Positions 6,894-14,662 of a DNA stretch of 26,233 nt are shown in pieces. Within the stretch, counting starts at the first letter, position 1. Each line of letters begins with the position of its first letter. Made by a program: the position numbers and the translations under genes. Source of the DNA: Candidatus Accumulibacter vicinus (GTDB lineage: Bacteria; Pseudomonadota; Gammaproteobacteria; Burkholderiales; Rhodocyclaceae); NCBI GenBank assembly GCA_002425405.1, contig DIME01000098.1, positions 1-26,233 of the forward strand, read 5' to 3'. Below the pieces are notes generated by a model. It did not search any database. It saw only the letters and a program-made list of their open reading frames with translations, and was not told where the DNA came from.

Positions 6894-6978
6894 GGGTGCC
6901 TGGAAAAGTCATGACCGTTGGGCGTTGCCGGAGAGGCGGTGTCGTCGCGGTGCCGGCATACCGTGGCCGCCGGTCTGC

Positions 6979-7332
6979 TCACCACGCGCAAATCCGCGCC
7001 GATGTCACGTCGTTCTCCCAGCACGCCTTTTCGGTTGGGCTGCGAATGAAGCGGCCAGGCAAGGGAATATTGCCTTTGCCAAGATTGAGGAAACCGTAAG
7101 CGAGCCCAGGTTCCACCATATTCAAGGTGTAAGTCGGCTTCCCTGGGGCCGAGATTTGAAAACTGCCATCCCGCGCCATGGCCCGGAACTCGCACTTGAA
7201 ATTGCCCTCGTCACTCGTCGAGCAGCGGGCCGGCCGCGCTTCTGCGACGTATGCCTGGCAGAGAATGGCGGCAAGAACGCTGTGCACCACCAGCGAACGC
7301 GGACCTGCTCCGGAAAGTCTTGCCAGGATCAC
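6979..7332 (-). CDS. Small exported cysteine-containing protein of unknown function
   Basis: A GTG at 7332 has GGGAGG nine bases upstream and opens 117 codons. The N-terminus is a signal peptide (SLVVHSVLAAILCQAYVAEA). The mature part is about 85 residues with four cysteines (ARCSTSDEGNFKC near its start; KACWENDVTSARICAW at the very end), which suggests two disulphides in a small periplasmic beta-rich protein. The cysteine spacing and Gly/Pro-rich strands loosely recall periplasmic lysozyme inhibitors, but I cannot assign a family. A longer in-frame start exists at 7431, but its N-terminus looks non-coding. It lies 158 bases downstream of, and co-directional with, the GH19 peptidoglycan/chitin hydrolase, which makes a functional link plausible. 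Confidence 0.65.
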   Translation of the reverse strand: MILARLSGAGPRSLVVHSVLAAILCQAYVAEARPARCSTSDEGNFKCEFRAMARDGSFQISAPGKPTYTLNMVEPGLAYGFLNLGKGNIPLPGRFIRSPTEKACWENDVTSARICAW

Positions 7333-7490
7333 CGTCGACCGCCTCCCACGACCAAGCGATCCAGGAACGACCCGCCCTGGCGACATTGGAGACTGGGAAA
7401 TTCCAATCCAGACAGGGCATGATGAGGCCACGTTCCCGAATGCATTCTGCTGACGGTCTGTTGACTGCTTACGGGTGGCATGACGGTATT

Positions 7491-8264
7491 TCAGTCGGTA
7501 GCGGCTCTCAGTGCGGCCCAGGTTCGCGCACCCACCACCCCGTCCGCAGTGAGACGGTGCCGTGTCTGGAAATCAAGCACGGCTTCCCTGGTGTGATCGC
7601 CATAATGTCCGTCCACCAAGAGACGATACCCGACATCGATCAACTCGTTCTGCAGATCCACGACGGCATCGTTGCAGTCTCCAGGGCGGAGTGTCGGATT
7701 CCTGGCGGTAGGGGTACTCTCCGCCAGCCAGATCGCTTTGGCCTTGCTCAGGTAGCGTTGGCGATCGTCGAAGCCATTGAAGCCACCATTCACGGCGCGC
7801 GTGACGGCGCGAATGTCGTCGCGGTCGGCAAATCGGTTGATATCCCGGCGTCGCCAATACGAGACCGCCGACAACAGGGCCCACGGAAATTGTTCCAGAG
7901 CCATCGGTTGCTGCTCGAAATCCGGCGCTCCGGGAACGATCTTGCGGATGTCGTCACGCGCTTCCCGATAGTTCGCCCGCCCGGTGGTCTGGATCAGGCC
8001 CCGTCCACGATACCGCGGACCATCTCCCGGTTGCACATTCCCCAGATCCTTTCTGCCCTCGTAGGCGTTGCCGGAGGCAAACTCGCGGGTCGTTCTGAAG
8101 TGCGCACTTTCGTGCGCGAGCTGGGCCATGAAATGACAAATCCGGAGCGGGGTCTCGATTCCGCCACTCGCCATGAGCTGCTGATGGTCCACGATTCCTT
8201 GCACGATCGAAGGAACCGCAGAGGCTGACAGCTCGAGAATGTCGGATGCAGTAATTTTTTCCAT
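7491..8264 (-). CDS. Glycoside hydrolase family 19 lysozyme/chitinase with C-terminal peptidoglycan-binding domain
   Basis: The 257-residue protein begins at ATG 8264 with GGGAG about seven bases upstream. Residues about 1-185 are a GH19 catalytic domain: AQLAHESAHF with catalytic Glu52, a second acidic residue E61 in TREFASGNAYEG, and the GRGLIQTTGRANY motif. Residues about 193-257 form a PG_binding_1 repeat (VVDLQNELIDVGY, DGHYGDHTREAVLDFQ, DGVVGARTWAAL). Such two-domain proteins cleave peptidoglycan (endolysins) or chitin. There is no signal peptide, so it must act after lysis, through a holin or secretion system, or in the cytoplasm of a phage-infected cell. No other phage gene is nearby, so a lone domesticated endolysin or a secreted antibacterial effector are both possible. 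Confidence 0.9.
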   Translation of the reverse strand: MEKITASDILELSASAVPSIVQGIVDHQQLMASGGIETPLRICHFMAQLAHESAHFRTTREFASGNAYEGRKDLGNVQPGDGPRYRGRGLIQTTGRANYREARDDIRKIVPGAPDFEQQPMALEQFPWALLSAVSYWRRRDINRFADRDDIRAVTRAVNGGFNGFDDRQRYLSKAKAIWLAESTPTARNPTLRPGDCNDAVVDLQNELIDVGYRLLVDGHYGDHTREAVLDFQTRHRLTADGVVGARTWAALRAATD

Positions 8265-8476
8265 CGCCAAGCTCCCAAAACAAGAATGAACGATCAATTC
8301 AGGCCGACCTCGCCACACTTGCGGTCGTCCACTCTGGCGCCGCATGTAGGCGCAAGCCGCGGAAGGAGGATCGCCCGGACGGCCAGCGGATTGAAATTAA
8401 AGGAGAACAATTCGCCAGATCCAAATTTGCCGACCGTGGCTGAACCGTCGACGTCGCAGGGGCAAGCCGTGCCTGC

Positions 8477-9202
8477 TCAATCGTCAAGCACCACGCTGGT
8501 GTAGACCTCCTGAACGTCATCAAGGTTCTCGAGGGCGTCGATCAGCTTCTGCATGCGCAGCGACTCGTCGCCGCCGAGTGCTGTCTCGTTCTCGGCTTTC
8601 ATCGTCACGCCTCCGTATTCGGACTTGAAACCGGCGGCCTCGAGCGCTTCCTTGACCGCCATGTAATCGTTCGGCGCGGTGAGCACTTCGACCGAGCCAT
8701 CCTCGTTGGCGAGGACGTCGTCGGCGCCGGCCTCGATCGCCGCGTCCATCAGCGCGGCTTCGTCGGTGCCGGGAGCAAACAGCAACTGCCCGCAGTGCCT
8801 GAACTGGAAGGCGACACAGCCGTCGGTGCCGAGATTGCCGCCATACTTGTTGAAAGCGTGGCGCACGTCGGCAACGGTGCGCGTCTTGTTGTCGGTCAGG
8901 CAGTCGACGATCACCGCAGCGCCACCGATGCCGTAGCCTTCATAACGGATTTCGATGTACTCGACGCCTTCAATCTCGCCGGTTCCCTTCTTGATCGCGT
9001 TGTCGATCTTGTCCTTGGGCATGTTGACGCCTTTGCCCTTGTCGATGGCCAGGCGCAGGCGCGGGTTGAACGACGGGTCGCCGCCGCCCCTCTTGGCGGA
9101 GACGGTGATTTCCCTGGCGATCTTGGAAAACGATGCGCTGCGCTTCTCATCCTGGCGTCCCTTGCGGTGCTGGATGTTGGCCCATTTGGAGTGTCCTGCC
9201 AT
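8477..9202 (-). CDS. yebC: YebC/PmpR-family regulatory / ribosome-associated protein
   Basis: The 241-residue protein has the unmistakable YebC N-terminus MAGHSKWANIQHRKGRQDEK, then GGGDPSFNPRLRLAIDKGK, the RYEGYGIGG loop and the GGNLGTDGCVAFQF motif. The start at 9202 is fixed by this conserved N-terminus and an AGAGGT site six bases upstream. YebC/PmpR proteins were first described as DNA-binding transcriptional regulators, and some are now linked to translation of proline-rich stretches; the sequence does not choose between these. It diverges from the DUF853 ATPase gene. Confidence 0.96.
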   Translation of the reverse strand: MAGHSKWANIQHRKGRQDEKRSASFSKIAREITVSAKRGGGDPSFNPRLRLAIDKGKGVNMPKDKIDNAIKKGTGEIEGVEYIEIRYEGYGIGGAAVIVDCLTDNKTRTVADVRHAFNKYGGNLGTDGCVAFQFRHCGQLLFAPGTDEAALMDAAIEAGADDVLANEDGSVEVLTAPNDYMAVKEALEAAGFKSEYGGVTMKAENETALGGDESLRMQKLIDALENLDDVQEVYTSVVLDD

Positions 9203-9287
9203 GCTGACCTCTGATGATTGCCGATCGGGTCCGGCTGCTGCCCGGTGCAACAAACCCGACCGCAAATGGTTGATAATCAAACCCCAC

Positions 9288-9296
9288 ATTTTAGCA
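9288..9296 (-). promoter_or_regulatory. Possible extended -10 promoter element for yebC
   Basis: Read leftward, TGC directly precedes TAAAAT (9293 to 9288), which resembles an extended -10 element about 85 bases before the yebC start. No good -35 is present at 17 bases. Confidence 0.35.
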
Positions 9297-9338
9297 CTTC
9301 CCGTCATCCCTTCCTGCCACCACTTTTCGGAGTCGATC

Positions 9339-10859
9339 ATGGTTACCCCTCTGCTCATTGCCAGACACGAAGATATCGATCTGGCCCTGCTGCCAGCCCT
9401 GGCCAACCGGCACGGTCTGATCACCGGCGCCACCGGTACCGGCAAGACGATCACGCTGCAATTGCTCGCCGAACGCTTTTCGGCCATTGGCGTGCCGGTG
9501 TTCATGGCTGACGTCAAGGGCGATCTTTCTGGCCTGGCCGCTCCCGGCAGCCTGACGCCAAAGCTGCAGGCGCGCCTGGACGCACTCGGCGTTTCCGACT
9601 ACGCGCCGGCGAAATGCCCGGTCACCTTCTGGGATGTGTTCGGCGCGCAGGGACATCCGGTGCGCGCGACGATCTCGGACATGGGGCCGGTGCTGCTGTC
9701 GCGGCTGCTGAATCTCAACGACACGCAGGCCGGGGTGCTGCAACTGGTGTTTCGTATCGCTGACGACAACGGTCTGTTGCTGCTCGATCTCAAGGATCTG
9801 CGGGCGATGATCCAGTATGTCGGTGAGAACGCCAAGAACTTTACCACCGAGTACGGCAACGTCTCGGCAGCTTCGATCGGTGCCATCCAGCGCGGCTTGC
9901 TGAACCTGGGTGAGCAGGGGGGTGAGGTCTTCTTCGGTGAGCCGATGCTCGACATTGCCGACCTGATGCAGACCGACGATGGCCGGGGAGTGGTCAACAT
10001 TCTGGCTGGCGACAAGCTGATGGCTTCGCCGCGCCTCTATTCAACTTTTTTGCTCTGGCTGCTCTCCGAACTGTTCGAGCAATTGCCGGAAGTCGGCGAC
10101 CTCGACAAACCCAGGCTGGTCTTCTTTTTCGACGAAGCGCATCTGCTGTTCAACGAAGCGCCTGCGGCACTCCTGGAAAAGATCGAGCAGGTGGTGCGTC
10201 TGATCCGTTCCAAGGGCGTCGGCATCTACTTCGTCACGCAGAATCCGCTCGACATTCCCGATACCGTTCTCGGGCAGCTTGGCAACCGGGTTCAGCACGC
10301 GCTGCGCGCGTTCACGCCGCGAGACCAGAAAGCCGTGAAAGCGGCCGCGCAGACCTTGCGGGCGAATCCGAAGTTCGACGCCGAGACGGCAATCAGCGAA
10401 CTCGGCGTCGGCGAGGCGCTGGTTTCGTTCCTCGACGGCCATGGCCGGCCGAGCGTCGTCGAGCGTGCCTTGATTCTGCCGCCAGCGTCGCGCATCGGTC
10501 CGCAGACCACCGAAGAGCGGCAGGCAGTGATCAGGAGTTCGGCGATTTACGGGCATTACGAGCAGGTCATCGATCGCGAGTCGGCTTACGAGAAGCTCAA
10601 AGGAAGCGCTGTCGCCACGCAGCCGAACGGTGGCGCGCCTGCTGGCGAGGCGGCACCGGCTGCGCCGGGTGGCGGCTGGCTGGGAGGGCTGAGCGACCTG
10701 TTCGGCGGTGGTTCGGGCGGCGGCCGGGGACGCGGCGGCGATTCGGTGATCGAGACGGCGGCCAAGAGCGCCGCGCGTGCCATCGGCTCGCAGGTGGGGC
10801 GCGAGATCATTCGCGGCGTTCTCGGTTCGATTCTCGGCGGTGGCTCGCGCCGGCGCTGA
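9339..10859 (+). CDS. HerA-like / DUF853 P-loop ATPase (YjgR type)
   Basis: ATG at 9339 follows CGGAG with seven bases spacing and gives 506 residues. It has Walker A GATGTGKT (30-37), the MADVKGDLSGLA segment characteristic of DUF853 proteins, Walker B LVFFFDEAHLLF (about 260-271), and a sensor-like YFVTQNPLDIPD. This is the HerA/FtsK branch of AAA-type ATPases, similar to E. coli YjgR; the physiological role of this family is not established. The C-terminus (about 435-506) is low complexity with Gly-rich runs (GGGSGGGRGRGG), then an amphipathic tail containing SQVGREIIRGVLGSILG. The cyclase-HDOD gene follows 46 bases later and may be co-transcribed. Confidence 0.92.
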   Translation: MVTPLLIARHEDIDLALLPALANRHGLITGATGTGKTITLQLLAERFSAIGVPVFMADVKGDLSGLAAPGSLTPKLQARLDALGVSDYAPAKCPVTFWDVFGAQGHPVRATISDMGPVLLSRLLNLNDTQAGVLQLVFRIADDNGLLLLDLKDLRAMIQYVGENAKNFTTEYGNVSAASIGAIQRGLLNLGEQGGEVFFGEPMLDIADLMQTDDGRGVVNILAGDKLMASPRLYSTFLLWLLSELFEQLPEVGDLDKPRLVFFFDEAHLLFNEAPAALLEKIEQVVRLIRSKGVGIYFVTQNPLDIPDTVLGQLGNRVQHALRAFTPRDQKAVKAAAQTLRANPKFDAETAISELGVGEALVSFLDGHGRPSVVERALILPPASRIGPQTTEERQAVIRSSAIYGHYEQVIDRESAYEKLKGSAVATQPNGGAPAGEAAPAAPGGGWLGGLSDLFGGGSGGGRGRGGDSVIETAAKSAARAIGSQVGREIIRGVLGSILGGGSRRR

Positions 10860-10905
10860 GCCTTGTCCCTATCGATTCCCCGCCGACCAGCGAACGAGGC
10901 TGCAA

Positions 10906-12339
10906 ATGGTACTTGAAGAAATGACCCTGGGCGACGCGTCGCTGATTACCGTAACCTTCCTGTTTACCGATATCGAAGGCTCGACGAGCCTGTGGGAGCG
11001 CGAGTCGGTGGCCATGCGCGTGGCCCTGCAGCGCCACAATATCCTGCTCTCGTCGGCGATTGAAGGTCACGGTGGTTACGTCTTCAAGACTGTTGGCGAT
11101 GCCTTCTGTGTCACTTTCGACAATGCAGTCGAAGCGCTCAGGGCGGCCTGCCAGATCCAGACCAGCGTCGCCGCCGAGAAGTGGCCGACACGTGCCGCGC
11201 TACGGGTGCGCGTTGCGCTGCACACCGGTCCGGCGTATCTGAGTCATGGTGATTACTTCGGTACGACGGTGAACCGTGTGGCGCGCCTGCTGGCGGTGAC
11301 GCACGGCGGGCAGACCCTGCTGACTTCGAAGACCGAAACGCTGGTGCGCGATTCCTTGCCCGCCAGCAGCAGCCTGCACGATACCGGCATGCTGCGACTG
11401 CGTGACCTGCCGCACCCGATGCATGTCTTCCAGCTGGTCCATCCGGGTCTGTCGGCGAGCCTGCTGGAGACCGGCATTGCCGCGAGTGCGAACAAGCTGA
11501 CCGGGGAGCCGCTGGCGCGCATGCGGCCGATCGACGTTTACGAGGTGCCGACCTTGCCGGCGATCGTCCTGCAAACGCTCAAGGTCATGCAGAATCCCAA
11601 TATCGATGCTCGGGCAGTCGAACGGGTGATGCTTAACGACCCGGCGATCTCGGCCAAAATCCTGCGGGTTGCCAACTCGGCTTTCTTCGGCTTCTCACGC
11701 CGTGTGGCCACCATCGCCGACGCTGTACGTCTGCTCGGCTTCATCAATGTGCAGGGGATGCTGATCTCGGTCGGTGCTTTCGACGCTTTTCGCACCCGGC
11801 AGCTGAACCTGGTCGATTTCTGGAAACACTCGATTGCCACAGCCACTGCAGCACGTTTTCTCGCATCGAGGGTACGGTGCGTGGCTGACGAGGCGTTCAT
11901 GGCCGGTCTTTTGCACGACATCGGCAAGCTGATCTTCGCGGTTCAGGCGGAATCGGTTTATCGACAGGTGCTCGAACTCGGGCGCGGTTCGGCCATGAGC
12001 AGTCTTGAAGCCGAGCGCACCCTGTTCGAGTTCACCCATCCAGAGGTGGGCGAAATGGTCGCCGAGCGCTGGAATCTGCCGGCGAAGTACATCGCCGCCA
12101 TTGCTCATCATCACGACCCTGCGGCGGCCGGCGACGAACAGGTGTTCTGCGCGCTGATCGGTTTTGCCGACCAGGTGGCGCATGCGGCGCTCGGCAGCCA
12201 CGCAGTGGCCGGGAATGACGCCGGGCTGACCGCTCTGCTCGATGAACTCGACCTGGGCCAGACGCAGTGGAACGACTGCCTGCTGCATCTGCAGCAGGCA
12301 GAGGCGAACATCGCCGCTTTCGTGGGGGCCATCCAGTGA
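10906..12339 (+). CDS. Class III adenylate cyclase - HDOD domain fusion protein
   Basis: From ATG 10906 (GAGG seven bases upstream) the 477-residue soluble protein has a class III cyclase catalytic domain at about 12-180 and an HDOD domain at about 205-410. Catalytic residues are in place: metal-binding D22 (FTDIEGST) and D65 (VGDAF), adenine-specifying K61 and D116, and N123/R127 in NRVARL, so cAMP formation is predicted. The HDOD part shows VPTLPAIVLQTLKVM, NDPAISAKILRVANSAFFG and GLLHDIGKL (H337, D338). No membrane segment or sensor domain is present, so HDOD may be the regulator of the cyclase. It converges on the SRPBCC gene with only 13 bases between. Confidence 0.92.
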   Translation: MVLEEMTLGDASLITVTFLFTDIEGSTSLWERESVAMRVALQRHNILLSSAIEGHGGYVFKTVGDAFCVTFDNAVEALRAACQIQTSVAAEKWPTRAALRVRVALHTGPAYLSHGDYFGTTVNRVARLLAVTHGGQTLLTSKTETLVRDSLPASSSLHDTGMLRLRDLPHPMHVFQLVHPGLSASLLETGIAASANKLTGEPLARMRPIDVYEVPTLPAIVLQTLKVMQNPNIDARAVERVMLNDPAISAKILRVANSAFFGFSRRVATIADAVRLLGFINVQGMLISVGAFDAFRTRQLNLVDFWKHSIATATAARFLASRVRCVADEAFMAGLLHDIGKLIFAVQAESVYRQVLELGRGSAMSSLEAERTLFEFTHPEVGEMVAERWNLPAKYIAAIAHHHDPAAAGDEQVFCALIGFADQVAHAALGSHAVAGNDAGLTALLDELDLGQTQWNDCLLHLQQAEANIAAFVGAIQ

Positions 12340-12352
12340 AATTCACCCGCAT

Positions 12353-12877
12353 TCAGCTGACGGGTACGCCCTCGTCGACGGGTGAGATCACCGACCACTC
12401 CTCGATCCCTGACAGTCGGCAGCCAAGCTGGTGGGCCATGCCGCGGGCGCCGCAGGCCATCACCGCGAAGTGGCGCCAGGCGAAGATTGGTCGCAACAGG
12501 GGAACCCACAGACGCATCCAGGGTTTGCTCAGTTCGACGTCCCAGCGGTAGGTGAGGCATACTGCATCGGGAGGGGCCTCCTCAATGAGCCAAAGCCCGA
12601 TGCCGCGCAGGTCTCCGCTGGCCGCAGCTTCGAGTTCCCGCAAGCGCTCCGCGCGCCGGGTGGTCATCACGATTCGCAGCAGGTATCCCAGGCCGCTTCG
12701 CCAGAGGAAAGCATGCTGCGAACCGACCCCCTCGCGGTCGCCGCTCGCGAGGCTGCTGACGCTGGCCAGGTGTGGCCACCAGCCGGGCCAGTCCAGCGGG
12801 TTGATCAGCAGCTCCCAGAGGCGCTCCCGTGTTGTTTCCAGGCGCCAGCGGCTGATCATCACAAAACGCGGGCTCAC
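12353..12877 (-). CDS. SRPBCC (START/polyketide cyclase-like) family protein
   Basis: The 174-residue protein shows the usual opening of the SRPBCC ligand-binding fold (MISRWRLETTRERLWELL, PLDWPGWWPHLASV) and the late Trp-rich strands (LTYRWDVELSKPWMRLW). It probably binds a hydrophobic molecule; the ligand is unknown. The GTG start at 12877 overlaps the TGA of the double-cupin gene by four bases, supporting that start and translational coupling, though ATG at 12859 is possible. It is the last gene of the ECF sigma operon, which suggests a role in the stress or lipid response controlled by that sigma factor. Confidence 0.8.
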   Translation of the reverse strand: MSPRFVMISRWRLETTRERLWELLINPLDWPGWWPHLASVSSLASGDREGVGSQHAFLWRSGLGYLLRIVMTTRRAERLRELEAAASGDLRGIGLWLIEEAPPDAVCLTYRWDVELSKPWMRLWVPLLRPIFAWRHFAVMACGARGMAHQLGCRLSGIEEWSVISPVDEGVPVS

Positions 12878-13725
12878 CGTTCTGGTGAGAGCGGCTGAAC
12901 CTCACGGCCGCGGACGAAAGCCAGCGCGCCGTGGTCGCTGTGCACCTCGCCGTGTTCGCTGCCAGCCGGTGCGAGGTGGAAGTCGCCGGCCTGAACCAGC
13001 ACATCGCCGAAGAAAGCGTCGCCACTCAGCATGATGCATTCTTCCTCGCCATGGTGCGCGTGCGCCGGCAGGTGCGCTCCTGCTGCCAGACGGAAGAAGC
13101 GCGAGATGACGTCGCCGTCGCGCCAGAGAATCTTCTGTTCAATGCCCCTGGCAATCCCGTGCCAATCGCCTTCGCCAGCAAAAACGGTATGGCTGGCCGG
13201 TCCGTGGCCCGGGATCAGGCCACCGAGCAACTCGCCGAGTACGTTTCTGACATGCCCCAGCGAGGTGCCGCGCAGATAGGCCAGTGCGCCTGTGCGGGAC
13301 GTAATGCGCGCATGCCGGCTGCCCGGTGGTGAAACATGGTAGTCGCCCGGTCCCAGGTTCAGTTCGCCGAGTTGCAAGCCACCGCGCAAGACGATCCCTT
13401 CCTCGAGATGGTGATGGCGATGTACCGGCAGCATTGCTCCAGGGGACAGCTCGATCAGCAGCGAAGCGCCTTGCGGACCCTCCCAGAGGGTCTTGGTGCG
13501 GACACCGGCCTTCACTGTGCGCCAGTTCCCGTCGCCAGTGCGAATCGTGAGCAGCCCGGCATGCCGACGAACGCTGTCACCGACTCGGCGCAGCAAGCGG
13601 TTGCGCAGGTCGGCATGCTGGCGCGCAGGCAGCTCGATCGGCAACAGTCCCTCACAGATCAGAGGAGTCAATGTGCGGGTGTCGCCGTCGTCTTCAGGGG
13701 GATGAGCAAATTGTTCGGAATTCAT
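12874..13725 (-). CDS. Double-cupin ChrR-like protein (putative anti-sigma or sensor partner)
   Basis: The start at ATG 13725 overlaps the sigma factor stop in ATGA, giving 283 residues. Two cupin barrels are visible: the first with HRHHHLEE (H102, H104, H106, E108) and PGDYHVSPPGSRH, the second with HAHHGEEE (H222, H224, E228) and AGDFHLAPAGSEH (H258). Both have a metal-binding set. The arrangement matches the cupin part of ChrR anti-sigma factors. The N-terminal zinc anti-sigma domain of ChrR, with its CxxC motif, is absent: residues 1-60 contain a single cysteine. So it may bind the sigma factor differently or act only as a sensor. Genetic coupling to an ECF sigma gene strongly suggests a regulatory pair. 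Confidence 0.82.
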   Translation of the reverse strand: MNSEQFAHPPEDDGDTRTLTPLICEGLLPIELPARQHADLRNRLLRRVGDSVRRHAGLLTIRTGDGNWRTVKAGVRTKTLWEGPQGASLLIELSPGAMLPVHRHHHLEEGIVLRGGLQLGELNLGPGDYHVSPPGSRHARITSRTGALAYLRGTSLGHVRNVLGELLGGLIPGHGPASHTVFAGEGDWHGIARGIEQKILWRDGDVISRFFRLAAGAHLPAHAHHGEEECIMLSGDAFFGDVLVQAGDFHLAPAGSEHGEVHSDHGALAFVRGREVQPLSPER

Positions 13726-14387
13726 GGCGTCACCATTGGCGAGCGGGGATCCTCGGCGCCGAGCAGCCGGCGCAGGCGCAGAAGAGCGCGGCGGATATGG
13801 GATTTGACCGTACCCAGAGGAAGACACATCTGGCAGGCAATCTCTTCGTGCGAAAGGTCCCGGAAAAATGCCAGTGCCAGTAGTTGCCGGGGCAGAGGAT
13901 CAAGATCCTGCAGCGCAGCATGTAAGCGGTGCTGCCGCTGTACGGCCAGCAGCAGATCCTCGGGATCATTCTCCGCACCCTGCTGGTCAGCAAGCCGCTC
14001 CTCATCGAGTGTTTCGGCCGGGTCTCGGCGGCGTAGGGCGTCGAGCGCACGGCTGCGGGCAATGGTCAGCACCCAGGCCAGAACACTGCCACGAGCAGCG
14101 TCGAAACGCGGTGCCTGCCGCCAGGCTTGCCAGAAAACGTCCTCGGTGACCTCCTCGGCAGTTTGCACCTGGCGGGTGATGCGTAATGCCAGGCCATAGA
14201 CGCGACCGGCCAGCGCCTCGTACAACTCGGCCAGCGCCTGCTCATCCTGATGAACGATACGGGCAATGCAGGCTTGCAGGCGTGCCTCGTCAGCCAGCAT
14301 GCACTGCACCCGTGCCTGTCCTTCCGCCAGTTCAGCCTGGTCGGTCGCGGGGAGTGTTCGGGCATCGAAATCGTCGGTTTCGTTCAT
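13722..14387 (-). CDS. ECF-family RNA polymerase sigma factor
   Basis: The 221-residue form starting at ATG 14387 contains sigma region 2 (YGLALRITRQVQTAEEVTED, VFWQAWRQAPRFD, LTIARSRALDALRRR) and region 4 (LDPLPRQLLALAFFRDLSH, EEIACQMCLPLGTVKSHIRR). There is no region 3, as expected for an ECF sigma. The frame stays open upstream to a GTG at 14525, adding 46 residues that look non-conserved; neither start has a strong ribosome binding site. The gene is translationally coupled to the ChrR-like double cupin. ECF sigmas of this kind redirect RNA polymerase under oxidative or envelope stress and often transcribe their own operon. Confidence 0.92.
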   Translation of the reverse strand: MNETDDFDARTLPATDQAELAEGQARVQCMLADEARLQACIARIVHQDEQALAELYEALAGRVYGLALRITRQVQTAEEVTEDVFWQAWRQAPRFDAARGSVLAWVLTIARSRALDALRRRDPAETLDEERLADQQGAENDPEDLLLAVQRQHRLHAALQDLDPLPRQLLALAFFRDLSHEEIACQMCLPLGTVKSHIRRALLRLRRLLGAEDPRSPMVTP

Positions 14388-14581
14388 CTCAAGGGCTTCG
14401 GTTTTCGCATCGGACGAATTCTGCCCGATCAGGACCGCCAAGCCAAACGCCTTGGCGAGAACTTCGGAGGGCTGTCGGGTGACAGCATCCGCGATGTCCT
14501 TGCAGGCGGCAGGCTGGCCGGTCACACCGGGATGCCGATGAAGGGTGGGTGTCGTGGCGACATGTTAACCATACGCACGAA

Positions 14582-14609
14582 GTCACGCAGCGGATGCAGG
14601 CAAGGTTCC
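14582..14609 (-). promoter_or_regulatory. Candidate ECF-type promoter for the sigma/cupin operon
   Basis: Read leftward, GGAACC (14609 to 14604) is followed after 16 bases by CGTGAC (14587 to 14582). GGAAC at -35 with CGT at -10 is a common ECF promoter pattern, so this could be the autoregulatory promoter. It lies about 195 bases before the ATG at 14387 but only about 57 before the alternative GTG at 14525. Other ECF groups use different sequences, so this is tentative. Confidence 0.35.
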
Positions 14610-14662
14610 GGCCGGTGCCGCAAGCCATGGACCGCGACGTGCAAGGGTTCGTCCGCGTATCG

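Noticed and set aside
7251..8228. Rightward open frame of 325 codons
   Set aside because: It is antisense to the GH19 gene, whose catalytic and binding motifs are unmistakable.
7491..8264. Part of a prophage because of the endolysin-like gene
   Set aside because: No holin, tail, capsid, integrase or attachment repeats are visible on either side.
8286..8504. Small rightward frame between the GH19 and yebC genes
   Set aside because: No ribosome binding site, Ser/Pro-rich composition, and it runs into the antisense of yebC.
9270..9280. FNR-like palindrome TTGATAATCAA upstream of the DUF853 gene
   Set aside because: The half-sites are separated by one base instead of four, so it is not an FNR site.
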